A stretch of 36,050 nt of DNA from Gammaproteobacteria bacterium (lineage in GTDB: Bacteria; Pseudomonadota; Gammaproteobacteria; Chromatiales; Chromatiaceae), in contig RZZN01000037.1 of the NCBI GenBank assembly GCA_009929855.1, positions 1-36,050 on the forward strand. The letters are read 5' to 3'. The notes beneath the pieces were generated by a model. It saw only the letters and a program-made list of their open reading frames with translations. It did not search any database and had not been told where the DNA came from. A program made the position numbers and the translations under genes. Each line of letters starts with the position of its first letter. Position 1 is the first letter of the stretch. Positions 1-7,092 of this stretch are shown here, piece by piece.

Positions 1-96
1 GTGTTGAGCAACGGAAATGGGCTAAAAGCCATGGTCGCAATTCGGTCAGCAGCACGGGGGGACGGCGATTTTTTAGGGTTTTCTTTCAGGCACTAA
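1..96 (+). CDS. Possible 3' end of an unidentified CDS
   Basis: The frame starting at base 1 is open for 31 codons and ends in TAA at 94-96. The peptide ends in DGDFLGFSFRH and I do not recognise it. It does not look like the end of an HsdM methyltransferase, the gene usually found before hsdS. The open stretch is short enough to be chance, so this is only a possibility. Bases 97-180 up to hsdS appear non-coding and contain two small adjacent hairpins. Confidence 0.2.
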   Translation: MLSNGNGLKAMVAIRSAARGDGDFLGFSFRH

Positions 97-117
97 CTAC
101 CGTTAAACCACCTAGTG

Positions 118-144
118 AGGCAAAACGCCTTGCAAAGCGTTTGC
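118..144 (+). other. Two adjacent short hairpins before hsdS
   Basis: AGGC-aaaac-GCCT (118-130) is followed by GCAAA-gcg-TTTGC (132-144), about 40 bases before the hsdS start. Neither has a U-tract after it. They could be a small leader structure or chance. Confidence 0.25.
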
Positions 145-180
145 GGATTGTGATTCTCGTTGCCCCCAAAGAGGCTGAGA

Positions 181-1392
181 ATGGCGGATAAAAAATTAAA
201 ACCCGGCTGGCGTCGGGTGAAATTCGGCGACGTGGTGCGCCTCTCGAAGGCGCGCAGCCAAGATCCGCTGGCTGATGGCATTGAGCGCTACGTCGGCCTG
301 GAACACCTGGAGCCGGGCGATCTGCGCATCCGCAGTTGGGGCAACGTTGCCGACGGCGTGACTTTCACGAGCATCTTTCAGCCCGGACAAGTGCTGTTCG
401 GCAAGCGCCGCGCTTACCAACGCAAGGTCGCTGTGGCGGATTTCTCTGGCGTCTGCTCCGGCGACATCTACGTGCTGGAGACCAAGGATGCACAGGTCTT
501 ACTGCCGGAGTTGCTGCCTTTCATTTGCCAGACCGACGCCTTCTTCGATCACGCGGTGGGTACGTCGGCAGGCTCGCTGAGCCCGCGGACCAACTGGACG
601 AGTTTGGCGGACTTTGAGTTTGCGCTGCCGCCGATGGACGAGCAGCGCAGAACGTTAGAACTCTTATTGGCCATCGAAGACGAGTTCGATGCATTGGAAA
701 TGGCTCGCCAAGTCGGTAGAGAAACCGAAAAGGTGATGTTGGCGCACGCCATCAGAGGCGCTATGCACTCCCGTAATAAAGTCGTAAAGGACTCTCGATT
801 CGGCCCTGTTCCGGCCGATTGGAGTGTTGTTCCTATCAGCCAGGTTGCCGATGTTGCTTATGGAATTTCTGAATCTGTTGCATCTAACAAAGATCCATCA
901 ATTGGATGGCCAATTTTGACGGGCGCGAACATTACTCTCGACGGCACATTAGATTTCTCAAAGGCCGTCTACATTGCTGAGCCAAAGAAGGATAGCTTCA
1001 TACTTCGCAAAGGGGATCTATTGCTGAACTGGCGATCGGGAAGTGAAGAGCACGTCGGAAAGACAGCAATTTTTGATAAGGATGAAAGCTACACATATGC
1101 CAGTTTCATCCTGCGAATTAGACCCGACGAGCGCATGAATCGTCGATTTCTTTGGCGACTTCTAAACCACATGCGCGAATTTCGTTTGTTCGGCAGCTCC
1201 ACGTCTCAGCAAGTAAATTTCAAAATGAATGCTGCGATGTTCAGAGATGTCGAGGTGGTTTGTCCCCCGCGTGACGTACAAGACGAGATCGTCCATTTGC
1301 TTTCATCTCAATGGGATGTACTGACAGCAGTAGCTGAGCGGCAAGAAAAGACAAGGGCGTTAAAGCAGCGCGCCCTAGAGGGAGTGCTCTGA
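181..1392 (+). CDS. hsdS: Type I restriction-modification specificity subunit HsdS
   Basis: HsdS gives type I restriction enzymes their DNA target: two target-recognition domains (TRDs) each read half of a bipartite site, joined by conserved helices. The 403-residue protein fits this layout. TRD1 covers about residues 5-150 and ends in the typical phrase LPPMDEQRR. A helical spacer follows at about 155-200. TRD2 starts near the phrase FGPVPADW and runs to about residue 365, and the C-terminal helix ends ALKQRALEGVL. I chose the ATG at 181 because AAAGAGG lies 7 bases upstream; a TTG seven codons earlier (160) lacks this. hsdR starts 2 bases after the stop, so the two are co-transcribed. The TRD2 half looks clearly more AT-rich than TRD1 and hsdR, which suggests TRD exchange. 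The methyltransferase subunit hsdM is not in the window. Confidence 0.93.
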   Translation: MADKKLKPGWRRVKFGDVVRLSKARSQDPLADGIERYVGLEHLEPGDLRIRSWGNVADGVTFTSIFQPGQVLFGKRRAYQRKVAVADFSGVCSGDIYVLETKDAQVLLPELLPFICQTDAFFDHAVGTSAGSLSPRTNWTSLADFEFALPPMDEQRRTLELLLAIEDEFDALEMARQVGRETEKVMLAHAIRGAMHSRNKVVKDSRFGPVPADWSVVPISQVADVAYGISESVASNKDPSIGWPILTGANITLDGTLDFSKAVYIAEPKKDSFILRKGDLLLNWRSGSEEHVGKTAIFDKDESYTYASFILRIRPDERMNRRFLWRLLNHMREFRLFGSSTSQQVNFKMNAAMFRDVEVVCPPRDVQDEIVHLLSSQWDVLTAVAERQEKTRALKQRALEGVL

Positions 1393-1394
1393 CA

Positions 1395-4300
1395 ATGTCG
1401 ACCTTTACCGAATCCAACACCGTCGAAGCCTACGTCCGCGATCTGCTCGCCGGCCTCATCAAGGCTGTCCCGACCAACACCGCCCAGGAACCACAAGCCA
1501 CCTACGACCCGATTCCCAAAGGCATCGGCTGGCGCTACGCCGCCCCTTCTGAAGTGCCACGCCAGATTCAGGAAGTACTGGTAGAACTATGGTTGCGCGA
1601 TGCCTTAATTCGCCTGAACCCGGAGATTGCTGCCCAGCCCGACCGCGCCGACGAGGTGCTCTACAAGCTGCGCGCCATCGTGCTGTCGGTACGCTCGGAT
1701 GGGCTGATCCGCGCCAACGAGGAAATGACCGCCTGGATGCGTGGTGAGCGCTCGATGCCCTTCGGCCACAACAACGAGCATGTGCCGGTGCGGCTGATCG
1801 ATCTGGATGATCTGGAGCAGAACCAGTACATCGTCACCCAGCAGTACACCTACCGAGCTGGCGCCACTGAGCGCCGTGCCGATCTGGTGTTGCTGGTCAA
1901 CGGTCTGCCGCTGGTGCTGATCGAGGCCAAGACGCCGGTCAAGAAGTGCATCAGCTGGGTCGATGGCGCGGTGCAGGTGCACGACGACTACGAGAAGTTC
2001 GTGCCGGAGCTGTTTGTCTGCAACGTGTTCTCGGTGGCCACCGAAGGCAAGGCCTACCACTATGGTTCCATCGGCCTGCCGGTCAAGGACTGGGGCCCGT
2101 GGCATCTGGATGGTGATGGCGACGATGGCCAGCACCACCCTCTGAAGTCGCTCAAGCTGTCGGCCGAGAGCATGCTGCGCCCGCATGTGGTGCTGGATAT
2201 TCTGGGCAGCTTCACCCTGTTCGCCACCAACAAGAAAAAGCAGCGCATCAAGATCATCTGCCGCTATCAGCAGTACGAAGCGGCGAACAAGATCGTCGAA
2301 CGCGTGGTGGCGGGGTACCCCCGGAAAGGCCTGATCTGGCACTTCCAGGGATCGGGCAAGTCGCTGCTGATGGTGTTCGCCGCGCAGAAGTTGCGCATGC
2401 ATGCCGGCCTGAAGAACCCCACGGTGCTGATCGTGGTGGACCGGATCGATCTGGACACCCAGATCACTGGCACCTTTACCGGGGCGGACATCCCGAATCT
2501 GGAGAAGGCTGATACCCGCGAGAAGTTGCAGCAGCTGCTGGCGCAGGATGTGCGCAAGATCATCATCACCACGATCTTCAAGTTTGGCGAGGGCCCCAAT
2601 TCAACAAAAGGGGGCAGCCTGAACGACCGCAGCAACATCATCGCTCTGGTGGACGAAGCGCATCGCACCCAGGAAGGCGACCTGGGCCGCAAGATGCGCG
2701 AGGCGCTGCCCAATGCATTCCTGTTCGGCCTGACCGGTACGCCGATCAACCGTGCCGACCGCAACACCTTCTACGCCTTCGGGGCTGACGAAGACGAGAA
2801 AGGCTACATGAGCCGCTATGGCTTCGAGGAGTCAATCCGCGACGGTGCCACGCTGAAATTGCACTTTGAGCCGCGCTTGATCGAACTGCATATCGACAAA
2901 GCCGCGTTGGACGCTGCCTACAAGGACCTGACCGGCGGCCTGTCGGATCTGGACAAGGACAACCTCGCCAAGACCGCCGCCAAGATGGCCGTCCTGGTGA
3001 AGACACCCGAGCGCATTCGAAAAGTGTGCGAAGACATCGTCGAGCACTTTCAGACCAAGGTGGAGCCCAACGGCTTCAAGGGCCAGATCGTTACCTTTGA
3101 CCGGGAGTCCTGCCTGCTGTTCAAGACCGAGTTGGACAAGCTGCTGCCGCCCGAGGCCACCGACATCGTCATGTCGGTGCAGGCGTCCGATAAGAAGGAA
3201 CACCCAGAGTACGCGGCCTATGAACGTTCACGCGATGAGGAAGAACGGCTGCTCGATCGCTTCCGCGACCCGGCCGAACCGCTGAAGCTGATCATCGTCA
3301 CGGCCAAGCTGCTGACCGGCTTCGATGCGCCCATCCTGCAGGCGATGTACCTGGACAAGCCGCTGCGCGACCACACGCTGCTGCAGGCCATCTGCCGGGT
3401 GAATCGCACCTACTCCGAGCAGAAGACCCACGGACTGATCGTCGACTACCTCGGCATCTTCGATGATGTGGCAGCAGCACTGGAATTCGACGACCAGAGC
3501 GTCAAGCAGGTGGTGAGCAACATCCAGGAGCTGAAAGACAAGCTGCCCGAAGCCATGCAGAAGTGCCTGACCTTTTTTGCCGGCTGCGACCGTACCGTGC
3601 AGGGCTATGAGGGCCTGATCGCCGCGCAGCAGTGCCTGCCCAACAACGAGATTCGCGACAACTTTGCCGCCGAGTACAGCGTGCTCAACAAGATCTGGGA
3701 GGCACTGTCACCGGACACCGTTCTGGGCCCGTTCGAGAAGGACTACAAGTGGCTGTCCCAGGTGTACCAGTCGGTGCAGCCGTCCGGCGGACACGGCAAG
3801 CTGATCTGGCATTCGCTGGGGGCCAAGACCATCGAGCTGATCCACCAAAACGTGCACGTCGACGCGGTGCGGGATGACCTCGACACCTTGGTGCTGGACG
3901 CCGATCTGCTGGAGGCCGTGCTCTCCAACCCCGATCCCAAGAAGGCCAAGGAGATCGAGATCAAACTCAAGCGCAGGCTTCGTGGCCATGGCGGCAATCC
4001 CAAGTTCAAGAAGCTGTCGGAACGGCTCGATGCGTTGAAGGACCGCTTCGAGTCCGGTCAGATCAACAGCGTCGAGTTTCTGAAGCAGTTGCTGGAGATC
4101 GCCAAGGAGACGCTGCAGGCCGAGAAGGAGGTCCCGCCCGAAGAGGACGAGGATCGCGGCAAGGCAGCGCTGACCGAACTGTTCAACGAGGTGAAGACCG
4201 CCGAGACGCCGATCATGGTCGAACGCGTCGTCGCGGACATCGACGAGATCGTGCGACTGGTCCGTTTCCCGGGCTGGCAAGGTACTCAGGCCGGCGAACG

Positions 4301-4403
4301 CGAGGTCAAGAAGGCCCTGCGCAAAGCCCTCTTCAAATACAAGCTGCACGCGGATGAGGAGCTGTTTGAGAAGGCCTACAGCTACATCCGGCAGTATTAC
4401 TAA
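1395..4403 (+). CDS. hsdR: Type I restriction endonuclease subunit HsdR
   Basis: HsdR is the motor and nuclease subunit of a type I restriction enzyme: it translocates DNA using ATP and cuts unmodified DNA. The 1002-residue length is normal. An N-terminal PD-(D/E)xK nuclease is visible as RRADLVLL (about 160) followed by LIEAK (about 174-178). The helicase motor has Walker A GSGKS (about 319-323), DEAH in LVDEAHR (about 420), motif III LTGTP (about 446) and motif VI QAICRVNRTY (about 665). The charged, helical C-terminal part ends in YSYIRQYY, which looks like the family's natural end. The gene starts 2 bases after hsdS. The stop codon TAA (4401-4403) is formed by the TA target of the IS630 element plus the first base of the element; before insertion the stop would have read TAG. 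The protein is therefore probably intact. Confidence 0.95.
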   Translation: MSTFTESNTVEAYVRDLLAGLIKAVPTNTAQEPQATYDPIPKGIGWRYAAPSEVPRQIQEVLVELWLRDALIRLNPEIAAQPDRADEVLYKLRAIVLSVRSDGLIRANEEMTAWMRGERSMPFGHNNEHVPVRLIDLDDLEQNQYIVTQQYTYRAGATERRADLVLLVNGLPLVLIEAKTPVKKCISWVDGAVQVHDDYEKFVPELFVCNVFSVATEGKAYHYGSIGLPVKDWGPWHLDGDGDDGQHHPLKSLKLSAESMLRPHVVLDILGSFTLFATNKKKQRIKIICRYQQYEAANKIVERVVAGYPRKGLIWHFQGSGKSLLMVFAAQKLRMHAGLKNPTVLIVVDRIDLDTQITGTFTGADIPNLEKADTREKLQQLLAQDVRKIIITTIFKFGEGPNSTKGGSLNDRSNIIALVDEAHRTQEGDLGRKMREALPNAFLFGLTGTPINRADRNTFYAFGADEDEKGYMSRYGFEESIRDGATLKLHFEPRLIELHIDKAALDAAYKDLTGGLSDLDKDNLAKTAAKMAVLVKTPERIRKVCEDIVEHFQTKVEPNGFKGQIVTFDRESCLLFKTELDKLLPPEATDIVMSVQASDKKEHPEYAAYERSRDEEERLLDRFRDPAEPLKLIIVTAKLLTGFDAPILQAMYLDKPLRDHTLLQAICRVNRTYSEQKTHGLIVDYLGIFDDVAAALEFDDQSVKQVVSNIQELKDKLPEAMQKCLTFFAGCDRTVQGYEGLIAAQQCLPNNEIRDNFAAEYSVLNKIWEALSPDTVLGPFEKDYKWLSQVYQSVQPSGGHGKLIWHSLGAKTIELIHQNVHVDAVRDDLDTLVLDADLLEAVLSNPDPKKAKEIEIKLKRRLRGHGGNPKFKKLSERLDALKDRFESGQINSVEFLKQLLEIAKETLQAEKEVPPEEDEDRGKAALTELFNEVKTAETPIMVERVVADIDEIVRLVRFPGWQGTQAGEREVKKALRKALFKYKLHADEELFEKAYSYIRQYY

Positions 4404-4432
4404 ACCGAGCCTAGCCCGAGATACGTAATTTT
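4403..4432 (+). repeat. IS630 terminal inverted repeat, left
   Basis: Begins AACCGAGCCTAGCCCGAG directly after the TA target, then runs into GATACGTAATTTT, shared in inverted form with 5646-5675. Confidence 0.85.
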
Positions 4433-5569
4433 TCCTCCTCTGGGTCGAGCGCTGTTTTCGTCCAAAGACGGTCGGCCGCCACCATGGGCTTGGTATTGAT
4501 CGTGTGCACGAAGTTCTCGACCTGTGCGATCAGCTCGGCTGCGGTGGCGTGACAATGCTGGTCGGTGACGTCCTCGCGCAGCCAGCGCCATAGGGCTTCG
4601 ACGGGCATGAAGTCAGGGCGGTAGCCGGGCAGGGGCATCACGGTGATGGACAGTTGCTGGGCGAGTTCGAGAACGGCGTTGGCGCGGTGATACGAGGCGC
4701 CATCCCAGATCACGATCAGTTCGCGCGTTGGCTCACGCTCACGCAGGCGGCGCAAAACGGTGAGGGTGTGCTCGGTGTTGGCGCACGGGAAGTCCCAGAT
4801 GGCGACCTGTCCGGCGTTGTCGACATAGCGGCCATAGAAGCTGACCTTGTCGGCCAGTCCGGGCGAGTGGGAGCCGACCCAGAGGCGCTCGCCGAGCGGT
4901 GCCCAGCCGTATCCGAGATCGGCCTCCTGATGGATGTGGGCTTCGTCGATATAGACCACCAGCGGTGGCGAGGCACGCAGGGGGCGTTGCAGGAGGGCTT
5001 GAAGGTTGGCCACGAACGCTTCGCGTGCGGCGGTGTTGGCCCGATTGAGCAGCGCCTTGGCCTTCTTCCAGGAGAAGCCCAACCGCTTGAGGGCTTGGCG
5101 CACGGTTTCGCGGCTGATCTGCCGCCCAAACCGGGCCGCGATCCAGGCAACGAGGCGTTTGAGTGTCCAGCGGGCCGGGGCGGTGTGGGCGGCCGGATCG
5201 GCGCTGGGGACAAGCCGCTGGGTTGGTGCGTCGCGTTCGACCGACGCGGCGGCCGCCGAGGCGACACCGGCGCGAATCAGGTCGTCGAGCACCGACCGCT
5301 TGACCGGGTCAAAAAAGGGGAGATGCCTCCCGTGTGCTCGAACGTCAACGCCAGCGGGCCGGACTCATTGTAGCGATGCACCCAGCGGATTAAGCGTTTG
5401 CAGGTGGCGCCCCGTCGCCCGGGCCACGGCCGAGGCCCCTTGCCCCTGGCAGGCCAGGTCGTACAAGGCCAGAAACCGTTCGCGGGTGCGGGAATGAGGC
5501 GCGTTCAACGCCTCCTGACGCAGATCGTCTGCGGTCTGGGTCCCATTTGGCAAGATCGAGTGTGAGCAT
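4411..5569 (-). pseudogene. IS630-family transposase, frameshifted
   Basis: This is the DDE transposase of the surrounding element, which cuts and pastes the element into TA sites. The largest intact piece (4411-5292, 293 aa) carries the catalytic D-D-E: D in VYIDEAHIH, D in VIWDGASYH and E in DFMPVEALW, plus a winged-helix part (QISRETVRQALKRLGFSWKK). The N-terminal helix-turn-helix lies in other frames upstream: RTRERFLALYDLACQGQGAS at 5365-5553, then IRWVHRYNESGPLAL in a second frame. Joining the pieces needs single-base shifts at three short homopolymers: near 5548 (AAA), near 5389 (TTAA) and near 5312 (a run of six T). The T run also gives a canonical T-TTT-TTG slippery heptamer, so that shift could be programmed -1 frameshifting, known in some IS families. 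The other two look like decay or sequencing error. The ATG at 5569 is the likely original start. TAG at 4411 lies 8 bases inside the IS end. Confidence 0.8.
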
Positions 5570-5645
5570 CAGATACAACGCTTGGCCGGTATGGCAGAAG
5601 GGGCGAGCCGACGGGAAGTCCGGCGTGAAGGCACAACGTATCATG

Positions 5646-5675
5646 AAAATTACGTATCCCGCTCTGGGCGGGGTT
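5646..5675 (-). repeat. IS630 terminal inverted repeat, right
   Basis: Read on the minus strand from the outer end it begins AACCCCGCCCAGAGCGG and continues into GATACGTAATTTT. It mirrors the left repeat with six mismatches in 30 positions and is followed outside by TA. Confidence 0.85.
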
Positions 5676-5677
5676 TA

Positions 5678-5941
5678 GTGGCCTTGACGCGGGCCTTCTA
5701 CTGGCAGCAACTGCTCGACGATGGGGAGGTCTGCAGTGGCAGCGAGATCGCCCAGCGCGAAGGCCTGCACCACTCGACGGTCAATGAGTTACTGCGCCTG
5801 ACCCAGCTGGAGCCTGCCATCATCCAGGCGATCCTGGCCGGGCAGCAGCCCCGGTGCATGAGCTTGCTGTGGTTCCAGCGGAAACCGCTGCCAACCGACT
5901 GGGTGGCACAGCGGGAAGTGGTGGCGGGGTTCGCTGCGTGA
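5678..5941 (+). pseudogene. 5'-truncated HTH protein of a recombinase-associated family
   Basis: The open frame from the IS edge encodes about 87 residues: VALTRAFYWQQLLDDGEV, then a clear helix-turn-helix (SGSEIAQREGLHHSTVNELLRLTQLEP) and a tail with PLPTDWVAQ. I recognise the pattern '(A)LARAFRWQ-LL-G-(HTH)-RLT-LAP-IVEAIL-G---PVEWEEQ' from small proteins found next to serine-recombinase genes in proteobacterial mobile islands. Those are longer at the N-terminus by roughly 40-50 residues. Here that part is missing and the frame begins at the right end of the IS. A GTG at 5678 could still start translation, but no good ribosome site exists. The open frame extends back into the IS to 5582, which is chance. 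I infer a remnant of an older mobile region, cut by or next to the IS630 insertion. Confidence 0.6.
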
Positions 5942-5946
5942 TCGGG

Positions 5947-6174
5947 TTACGAGCCCTCGATGACCCGTGCCACATCATTGCGGCATTCGGCGCACTGGCC
6001 CACCAGCACCAAGTCGCCTCCCTTGATGGTGCCGGTGAAGTTGGTGATGGTCGTTTCGTGGCTGCAATGGCCGCACCAGACGTTGGACAGCAGGCGCTGG
6101 CGGATGTCTGCGGGGATGGATTCCCAGCGCTGGCGGGCTGGCTTGGTGAAAGTGGGCAGTGATTCAATCGCCAC
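5947..6174 (-). CDS. Small zinc-ribbon protein coupled to the toxin gene
   Basis: This 75-residue protein of unknown function has two Cys pairs, WCGHC (about residue 33-37) and QCAEC (about 60-64), about 22 residues apart, the pattern of a zinc ribbon. The helical N-terminus (FTKPARQRWESIPADIRQRL) is basic. It starts with GTG at 6174, 3 bases after the toxin stop, and the Shine-Dalgarno GAGGAG lies in the last codons of the toxin gene, 7 bases before the GTG. This points to translational coupling and co-expression with the toxin-antitoxin pair. Its role could be a third component, a nucleic-acid binding accessory factor or an unrelated passenger. The start choice is well supported; the function is not. 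Confidence 0.7.
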   Translation of the reverse strand: MAIESLPTFTKPARQRWESIPADIRQRLLSNVWCGHCSHETTITNFTGTIKGGDLVLVGQCAECRNDVARVIEGS

Positions 6175-6177
6175 GGA

Positions 6178-6498
6178 TCACTCCTCGAACAATTCAGAGT
6201 GCGTGCCAGCCCGCACAAAGATGATGGCGTTGCCATCCAGACGATAGATGAGCAGGACGTCGCCGCCGATGTGACAGTCACGGTGATCGGCCCAATCGCC
6301 CTTGAGCGGGTGGTCCAGCCATTCGGGGCCCAGCGGCGCATCGTTGCCAATGAGCAGCAGCATCGCCTCCTTCAGGCGCCTCAGGTCGTATCGGCCTGAG
6401 CGCGAGAGGCGCTCCCAGTCTTTGAGGAAGGTCTTGGTGTAATCGCACGCTCTGGGCGGCGCTGCCCGCTTACTGCTGGCGGGCTTTTTCGAGGTCAT
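6178..6498 (-). CDS. yafQ: YafQ-family (RelE superfamily) mRNA interferase toxin
   Basis: The 106-residue protein matches YafQ, a ribosome-dependent mRNA endonuclease neutralised by DinJ. The active-site pattern of YafQ is present in order: H in WLDHPLKG (about residue 63), H in RDCHIGGD and its following D, and H and F in GTHSELF near the C-terminus. The N-terminus has about 17 extra basic residues (MTSKKPASSKRAAPPRA) before the family's usual start at DYTKTFLKDWERL. No other start codon is available there, so the ATG at 6498 is used. That ATG lies inside the antitoxin gene (29-base overlap), typical of coupled TA operons. Expression is expected from the promoter/operator at 6771-6799. Catalytic residues look intact, so the toxin is probably functional. 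Confidence 0.9.
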   Translation of the reverse strand: MTSKKPASSKRAAPPRACDYTKTFLKDWERLSRSGRYDLRRLKEAMLLLIGNDAPLGPEWLDHPLKGDWADHRDCHIGGDVLLIYRLDGNAIIFVRAGTHSELFEE

Positions 6499-6748
6499 CG
6501 ATCAGTGCGTCGGCGGAGTCAAAACGGGTGGTACGCGCCTTGGCCATGGCGCGGGCTTCTTCCATCGCTGCGCGGGTCTGGGCGTTGGGCACCTTCAACT
6601 CCAGCGGAAACGCTTGGTCATTGACCACGCGCTTGAGCAGTATGCGAACAGCGTCGGACACAGACAGCCCCATGGCTGCGAGCGCCTCGCTGGCTTGCGT
6701 CTTGATTTCGTCGTCCACTCGGACGTGAAGCATCGTGGAATGGGCCAT
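6470..6748 (-). CDS. dinJ: DinJ/RelB-family antitoxin
   Basis: The protein has 92 residues. The N-terminal ribbon-helix-helix segment (TMLHVRVDDEIKTQASEALAAMGLSVSDAVRILLKRVV) is the DNA-binding and dimerisation domain of RelB/DinJ antitoxins. The helical C-terminal part (about 55-92) is the toxin-binding region. I chose ATG at 6748 over an in-frame start at 6799 because GGAGG lies 8 bases upstream and the promoter -10 box lies between the two starts. The antitoxin neutralises the YafQ-type toxin encoded next and should repress its own promoter. The toxin gene overlaps its last 29 bases. A 75-aa zinc-ribbon gene completes the apparent three-gene operon. Confidence 0.92.
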   Translation of the reverse strand: MAHSTMLHVRVDDEIKTQASEALAAMGLSVSDAVRILLKRVVNDQAFPLELKVPNAQTRAAMEEARAMAKARTTRFDSADALIDDLEKARQQ

Positions 6749-6770
6749 GACTGAATCCTCCGTTTCCGCA

Positions 6771-6799
6771 ATTATGTATCTCGATTGCGATACGGTCAA
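6771..6799 (-). promoter_or_regulatory. Promoter and operator of the toxin-antitoxin operon
   Basis: On the minus strand: -35 TTGACC (6794-6799), 17-base spacer, -10 CATAAT (6771-6776), both one mismatch from the sigma-70 consensus. The spacer holds GTATCGCAATCGAGATAC (6776-6793), whose ends GTATC/GATAC form a perfect inverted repeat and which is 14/18 symmetric overall. Its position fits an operator for the ribbon-helix-helix antitoxin. Confidence 0.75.
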
Positions 6800-7056
6800 G
6801 CAGCTGCTGACGATGCCCTGGTGGCGTTCGATGCCTGACCGGTGGCCTTGGTTGACAACGAAACTGTGCGCGTAAGTTGTCGATTTTGCTAGAGCCTGAT
6901 CTGCGCCTACCCGCAGGCCAAACAGAGAAAAGAGACGGCTCTGGCGGAGAAAATGGCCGATTCCGGGCGTTTCGGCCCGTGGTCACCCGCAGCACGGGTG
7001 GCAGGAACCCCGCCTGGCGTGGGGATTTCAGGCAAGAAGTGGGGTTTTCAGGCAAG
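6800..7056. other. Gene-free spacer between TA operon and ssrA
   Basis: No convincing gene. It holds an inverted repeat GACAAC...GTTGTC (about 6855-6882), hairpins CGGGC-gtttcg-GCCCG (about 6966-6981) and CACCCG-cagca-CGGGTG (about 6985-7001), and most of a 20-bp tandem repeat next to the ssrA terminator. It could be the non-coding edge of a lost mobile element. Confidence 0.45.
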
Positions 7057-7058
7057 AA
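7019..7058. repeat. 20-bp tandem direct repeat, two copies
   Basis: GTGGGGATTTCAGGCAAGAA (7019-7038) and GTGGGGTTTTCAGGCAAGAA (7039-7058) are adjacent and differ at one base. They lie immediately beyond the ssrA terminator. Confidence 0.9.
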
Positions 7059-7085
7059 AAAAGGGCCCGGAGACTATCCGAGCCC
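7057..7085 (-). terminator. Rho-independent terminator of ssrA
   Basis: On the minus strand GGGCTCGGA-tagtc-TCCGGGCCC (9-bp stem with one G-T pair, 5-base loop) is followed by TTTTTT. It lies 7 bases past the tmRNA 3' end. Confidence 0.92.
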
Positions 7086-7092
7086 TGATCTA

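Larger units (their letters stand above)
4403..5675 (-). mobile_element. IS630-family insertion sequence, 1273 bp
   Basis: The element is bounded by TA dinucleotides at 4401-4402 and 5676-5677, as expected for IS630/Tc1 elements, which duplicate a TA target. The terminal inverted repeats are 4403-4432 and 5646-5675. They match at 24 of 30 positions, including the inner block GATACGTAATTTT. The element holds one transposase gene on the minus strand. The left TA is the first two bases of the hsdR stop codon. The right end abuts a gene fragment lacking its 5' part. Confidence 0.9.

Noticed and set aside
1605-2402. 265-codon open frame opposite hsdR
   Set aside because: Shadow of a well-supported hsdR; no ribosome site or family match.
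4654-5373. 239-codon plus-strand frame across the IS630 element
   Set aside because: Opposite strand of the transposase; the DDE transposase reading is clear.
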